16,163 nt of DNA from JBEAOO01 sp041164825 (lineage in GTDB: Bacteria; Pseudomonadota; Gammaproteobacteria; Burkholderiales; Burkholderiaceae_C). The notes below the pieces were generated by a model. It searched no databases. It worked only from the letters and a program-made list of their open reading frames with translations, and was not told the DNA's origin. Location of the stretch: assembly GCA_041164825.1 (NCBI GenBank), contig JBEAOO010000350.1:1-16163 (forward strand). The letters are read 5' to 3'. The first letter of the stretch is position 1; every line of letters begins with the position of its first letter. The translations under genes were made by a program, and so were the position numbers. Positions 14,145 through 16,163 of this stretch are shown in pieces.

Positions 14145-14948
14145 ATGAGCCACACCGCCGCCGACACCACCGTGTCCACCCTCGACACCACCCTGCCCGC
14201 CACCGATGCCCCGGCGACCACCCCGGCACCCGCTGAAGCGGCTGCCCCCGCAGTCGCCAAGCCTGCCGCCGCGCCAGCTGCCCCCGCTGTGGCCGCCAAG
14301 AAAAAGCCCGCTGCCCGCACCGCTGCCGTGGCCCCCGTCGTGAGCGCCGCCAAGGCCAAGCCTGCAGCTGCCCCGAAGGCCGCCCCCAAAGCCGCAGCCG
14401 CCCCGAAGACCAAGGCCAGCAAGCCCGCCAAGGCCCCAGCCGTGAGCCAAGCTGTTGCAATCCCCAAAGTCGCCAAGGCGCCCAAAGCCGCGAAGCCGGT
14501 GAGCACGAAGGCTGCTAGCCCGAAGGCGAGCGTGAAGCCAGCCGCCAAGTCGGCACTGGCCAAAGCCGTGGCCCAGCCCGCGCTGAAGCCGGCAGCCAAG
14601 CCCGTGGTGGCCAAGCCTGCCGCCAAGTCGGCGACCAAGCCGATTGCAAAGCCCGTGGCCAAACCCGCTACCAAGCCCGTTGCCAAGCCCGCCGCGTCCG
14701 ACGCCGCCAAGGCCCCCAAGCTCAAGCTGGTGCGCGACAGCTTCACCATCCCGCGTGGTGAATACCTGGTCATCGACGAACTCAAGGCCCGTGCCCTGAA
14801 GATCGAGCGCGCCATCAAGAAGAGCGAGTTGCTGCGAGCTGGCCTGAAGCTGTTGCAAGCATTGCCCGAAGCTGCCTTGCGCGCTGCGCTGGACGCCGTT
14901 CCGACGGTCAAGACCGGCCGTCCGGGCAAGGGCAAAGACAAGGCCTGA
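14145..14948 (+). CDS. Ala/Lys/Pro-rich protein with a ribbon-helix-helix-like C-terminus
   Basis: Function unproven; probably binds nucleic acid. Of 267 residues, about 30-190 are low-complexity Ala, Lys and Pro, resembling histone H1-like or AlgP-type tails, with a run of KPxA repeats at 165-184. The C-terminal 70 residues differ: VRDSFTIP (a possible beta strand), EYLVIDELKARALKI (helix), and KKSELLRAGLKLLQAL (helix) follow the strand-helix-helix layout of ribbon-helix-helix DNA-binding domains, including the KSELLRAG start of the second helix. I recall similar C-termini in uncharacterised betaproteobacterial proteins. The start is ATG 14145, with GAAGG about 10 nt upstream. It stands alone between DUF445 and the structured segment after it. 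An alternative is a phasin-like or purely structural Lys/Ala-rich protein. Confidence 0.75.
   Translation: MSHTAADTTVSTLDTTLPATDAPATTPAPAEAAAPAVAKPAAAPAAPAVAAKKKPAARTAAVAPVVSAAKAKPAAAPKAAPKAAAAPKTKASKPAKAPAVSQAVAIPKVAKAPKAAKPVSTKAASPKASVKPAAKSALAKAVAQPALKPAAKPVVAKPAAKSATKPIAKPVAKPATKPVAKPAASDAAKAPKLKLVRDSFTIPRGEYLVIDELKARALKIERAIKKSELLRAGLKLLQALPEAALRAALDAVPTVKTGRPGKGKDKA
14637..14696 (+). repeat. Five 12-bp in-frame repeats encoding KPxA/T units
   Basis: Five consecutive four-codon units encode KPIA, KPVA, KPAT, KPVA and KPAA. The DNA copies differ at third positions, so the repeat is old or kept for the protein rather than a fresh slippage array. Length may vary between strains. Confidence 0.75.
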
Positions 14949-14961
14949 GGCGCGTCACCTC

Positions 14962-14990
14962 GGAGGCTTGTCGCGCTTTCGACGGCCTCC
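14962..14990 (+). terminator. Possible terminator hairpin after the KPA-rich gene
   Basis: GGAGGC (14962-14967) can pair with GCCTCC (14985-14990), with an inner GTCG/CGAC stem (14970-14973 with 14980-14983). It starts 14 nt after the stop codon. There is no T run, so termination by it is doubtful. Confidence 0.35.
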
Positions 14991-15002
14991 CGTTCGACGA
15001 TC

Positions 15003-15116
15003 GGCGCGAGGGCGGCGATGGGCCGCATTCGGTTTGCGCAGGTAGAGGAGGAGCCGGCCGAAGGCTGGCGGGGGACACGGAGCAAAGCGAATGCGGCACA
15101 GCGCGCCCCTCGCGCC
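15003..15116. repeat. Nested long inverted repeat, possible 114-nt hairpin
   Basis: Outer arms GGCGCGAGGG (15003-15012) and CCCTCGCGCC (15107-15116) are perfect. Inner arms 15022-15037 and 15082-15097 match at 15 of 16 positions. The two stems are separated by 9 nt on each side. The loop holds a third hairpin, GCCGGCC (15053-15059) with GGCTGGC (15063-15069) around GAA. It lies between the KPA-rich gene and the convergent substrate-binding protein gene. No family is assigned. Confidence 0.75.
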
Positions 15117-15216
15117 AGACTGAGGAATGCGGCTCGCCCCAGGACGCCCTCAGTGCGGAGAGCCGAACCGGCCACGGCAAACTGGCACGATGTGACCGCC
15201 TGTCCGCATCAGACGC

Positions 15217-16163
15217 TCAGCGCTTGAACCGCCCGTCGTCGCCCACGATCGACAAATCAGCGTAGTCCAAGCCCGTGTGGTCGGTGGGGCTGAAGCTCAC
15301 TTCGAGCCCGCCAATGTCCACCTTGTTGAGGCTGTTCAATGCCTCCTGCAGTGATTCGCGCGTGGGCTTGGCGCCCGCGCGACGCAAGCCCTCCACCAGC
15401 ACCTTGGCGGCGGCATAGCCCTCCACCATCGACGGCGTCAGGTCGCCCTTGCCGCTGGCCAGGCTGGACGACATCGCCTCTTTCACCATCAGGTTCGACA
15501 CCGCCCGCTCACCCGGAAACACCTGGGACACCACCACCCCACGCGCCGCATCGCCCAGCGCTTTCACAAAGCCGGCCGACGCGTTGTTGGACAAGGTGAC
15601 CGCCTGCGCGCGCGAGCCCGCCGCGCGCAGTTGTTTGATGCCATCGACCACCATCGCCCCCGAGCCGATGAACAGCACGGCCTGCGCATCGGCCTTGATG
15701 ATTTGCGGAATCAGGGGCGCGAAATCGGGCTTGTTGCGGTCGAACTTGAGGTGCAGCACCGGCGGGCGCCCCACCGCGTCAAAGCCTTTTTGGGCACCGG
15801 CCGCGCCGTCGTCGCCGAAGGTGTCATCCACCTGCACCAGGGCCAAGCGTTGCACGCCGATGCCGGCAAGGTGCCGCACCACGCGCTCGGCTTCGCGTTG
15901 GTAAGTGGCGCGCACATTGAACACCCAGGGATGCACCGGCTTGTGCAGCGCCATGGCGCCGGTGGACGGCGCCACCAGCGCGATCTTGGCCGGGCCGAGC
16001 AGCGGCAAGATGGCCTGGGTGTGCGGCGTGCCGCGGGTGAGGAACAGCGCCAGCACGCCTTGCTCGATCAGCTTCTTGGCGTTGTCCACCGCCAGCGAGG
16101 GCTCGAACTTGTCGTCCAGCGACACCAGCTCGATGCGCTGCCCGCCGACGCCGCCGGCCTTGT
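15217..16163 (-). CDS. ABC transporter substrate-binding protein, branched-chain amino acid type (partial)
   Basis: Periplasmic binding protein of the LivK-like (Peripla_BP_6) family, expected to deliver a branched-chain amino acid, amide or aromatic compound to an inner-membrane ABC importer. The 3' end is complete, but the gene runs off the right edge, so the signal peptide and the first ligand-contact residues are missing; 314 codons are visible. Family features include DDKFEPSLAVDNAKKLIEQ, the segment IALVAPSTGAMAL, the hinge region VFNVRATYQREAERVV, LVQVDDTFGDDGAAGAQKGF, and the late MVEGYAAAKVLVEGLRRAG. An internal GTG at 16125 is not the true start because the frame stays open with family-like sequence to the edge. 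The ligand cannot be told, and no permease or ATPase gene is in view. Confidence 0.9.
   Translation of the reverse strand, partial: KAGGVGGQRIELVSLDDKFEPSLAVDNAKKLIEQGVLALFLTRGTPHTQAILPLLGPAKIALVAPSTGAMALHKPVHPWVFNVRATYQREAERVVRHLAGIGVQRLALVQVDDTFGDDGAAGAQKGFDAVGRPPVLHLKFDRNKPDFAPLIPQIIKADAQAVLFIGSGAMVVDGIKQLRAAGSRAQAVTLSNNASAGFVKALGDAARGVVVSQVFPGERAVSNLMVKEAMSSSLASGKGDLTPSMVEGYAAAKVLVEGLRRAGAKPTRESLQEALNSLNKVDIGGLEVSFSPTDHTGLDYADLSIVGDDGRFKR

Noticed and set aside
13994..15175. 393-codon minus-strand frame with apparent hydrophobic Ala/Gly/Leu repeats
   Set aside because: It reads the complement of the KPA-rich gene, which turns Lys/Ala codons into Leu/Gly/Ala-rich sequence. The plus-strand protein has a promoter, a ribosome site and a structured C-terminus.
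14908..15180. 90-codon minus-strand ORF in the gap after the KPA-rich gene
   Set aside because: It spans the nested inverted repeat, overlaps the end of the KPA-rich gene and is Pro/Ser/Arg-rich without motifs, so its length is better explained by GC content.

Overview
The window is GC-rich chromosomal DNA of a betaproteobacterium, most likely order Burkholderiales and near Comamonadaceae or the Rubrivivax/Leptothrix group. I infer this from the protein sequences (S9 beginning MIGNWNYGTG, a Burkholderiales-type DUF6776 protein, a KMSKS-type TyrRS), from GC-rich codon use, and from the gene order tyrS / M23 peptidase / anmK / erpA / bactofilin / DUF6776 / rpsI / rplM. No species can be named. 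Sixteen protein genes are supported, one of them cut by the right edge. No tRNA, rRNA, CRISPR array, insertion sequence or prophage was seen.

Layout, left to right. tyrS and dtd form a minus-strand pair (130-1847) concerned with charging and proofreading tRNA. Divergent from it is a plus-strand pair for wall turnover (2096-4642): a membrane-anchored M23 endopeptidase and the anhydro-MurNAc kinase AnmK. This pair ends at a strong terminator shared with a convergent minus-strand cluster of DUF6776 membrane/coiled-coil protein, bactofilin and the Fe-S insertion protein ErpA (4734-6365). Next is the minus-strand ribosomal operon rplM-rpsI (6685-7515), with a leader of about 200 nt that can fold. 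Three plus-strand genes follow: a GNAT acetyltransferase, a DUF2726 membrane protein and an SrkA-type kinase (7871-10727), closed by a strong terminator facing htpG. htpG (minus) and a YjiN-like DUF445 membrane protein (plus) diverge from a 96-bp gap that holds a near-consensus sigma-32 promoter. Then comes an Ala/Lys/Pro-rich protein with a ribbon-helix-helix-like C-terminus, a highly structured intergenic segment, and a truncated branched-chain-amino-acid-type ABC substrate-binding protein.

Most of this is conserved core genome. The parts least explained by known genes are: (i) the KPA-rich/RHH-like protein at 14145-14948 and the 9-bp-phased CTGT repeats over its start region; (ii) the nested inverted repeat at 15003-15116; (iii) the rplM leader; (iv) the perfect palindrome over the GNAT promoter; and (v) smaller intergenic inverted repeats at 6516-6558 and 8649-8697. 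I did not find a clearly new multi-gene system.
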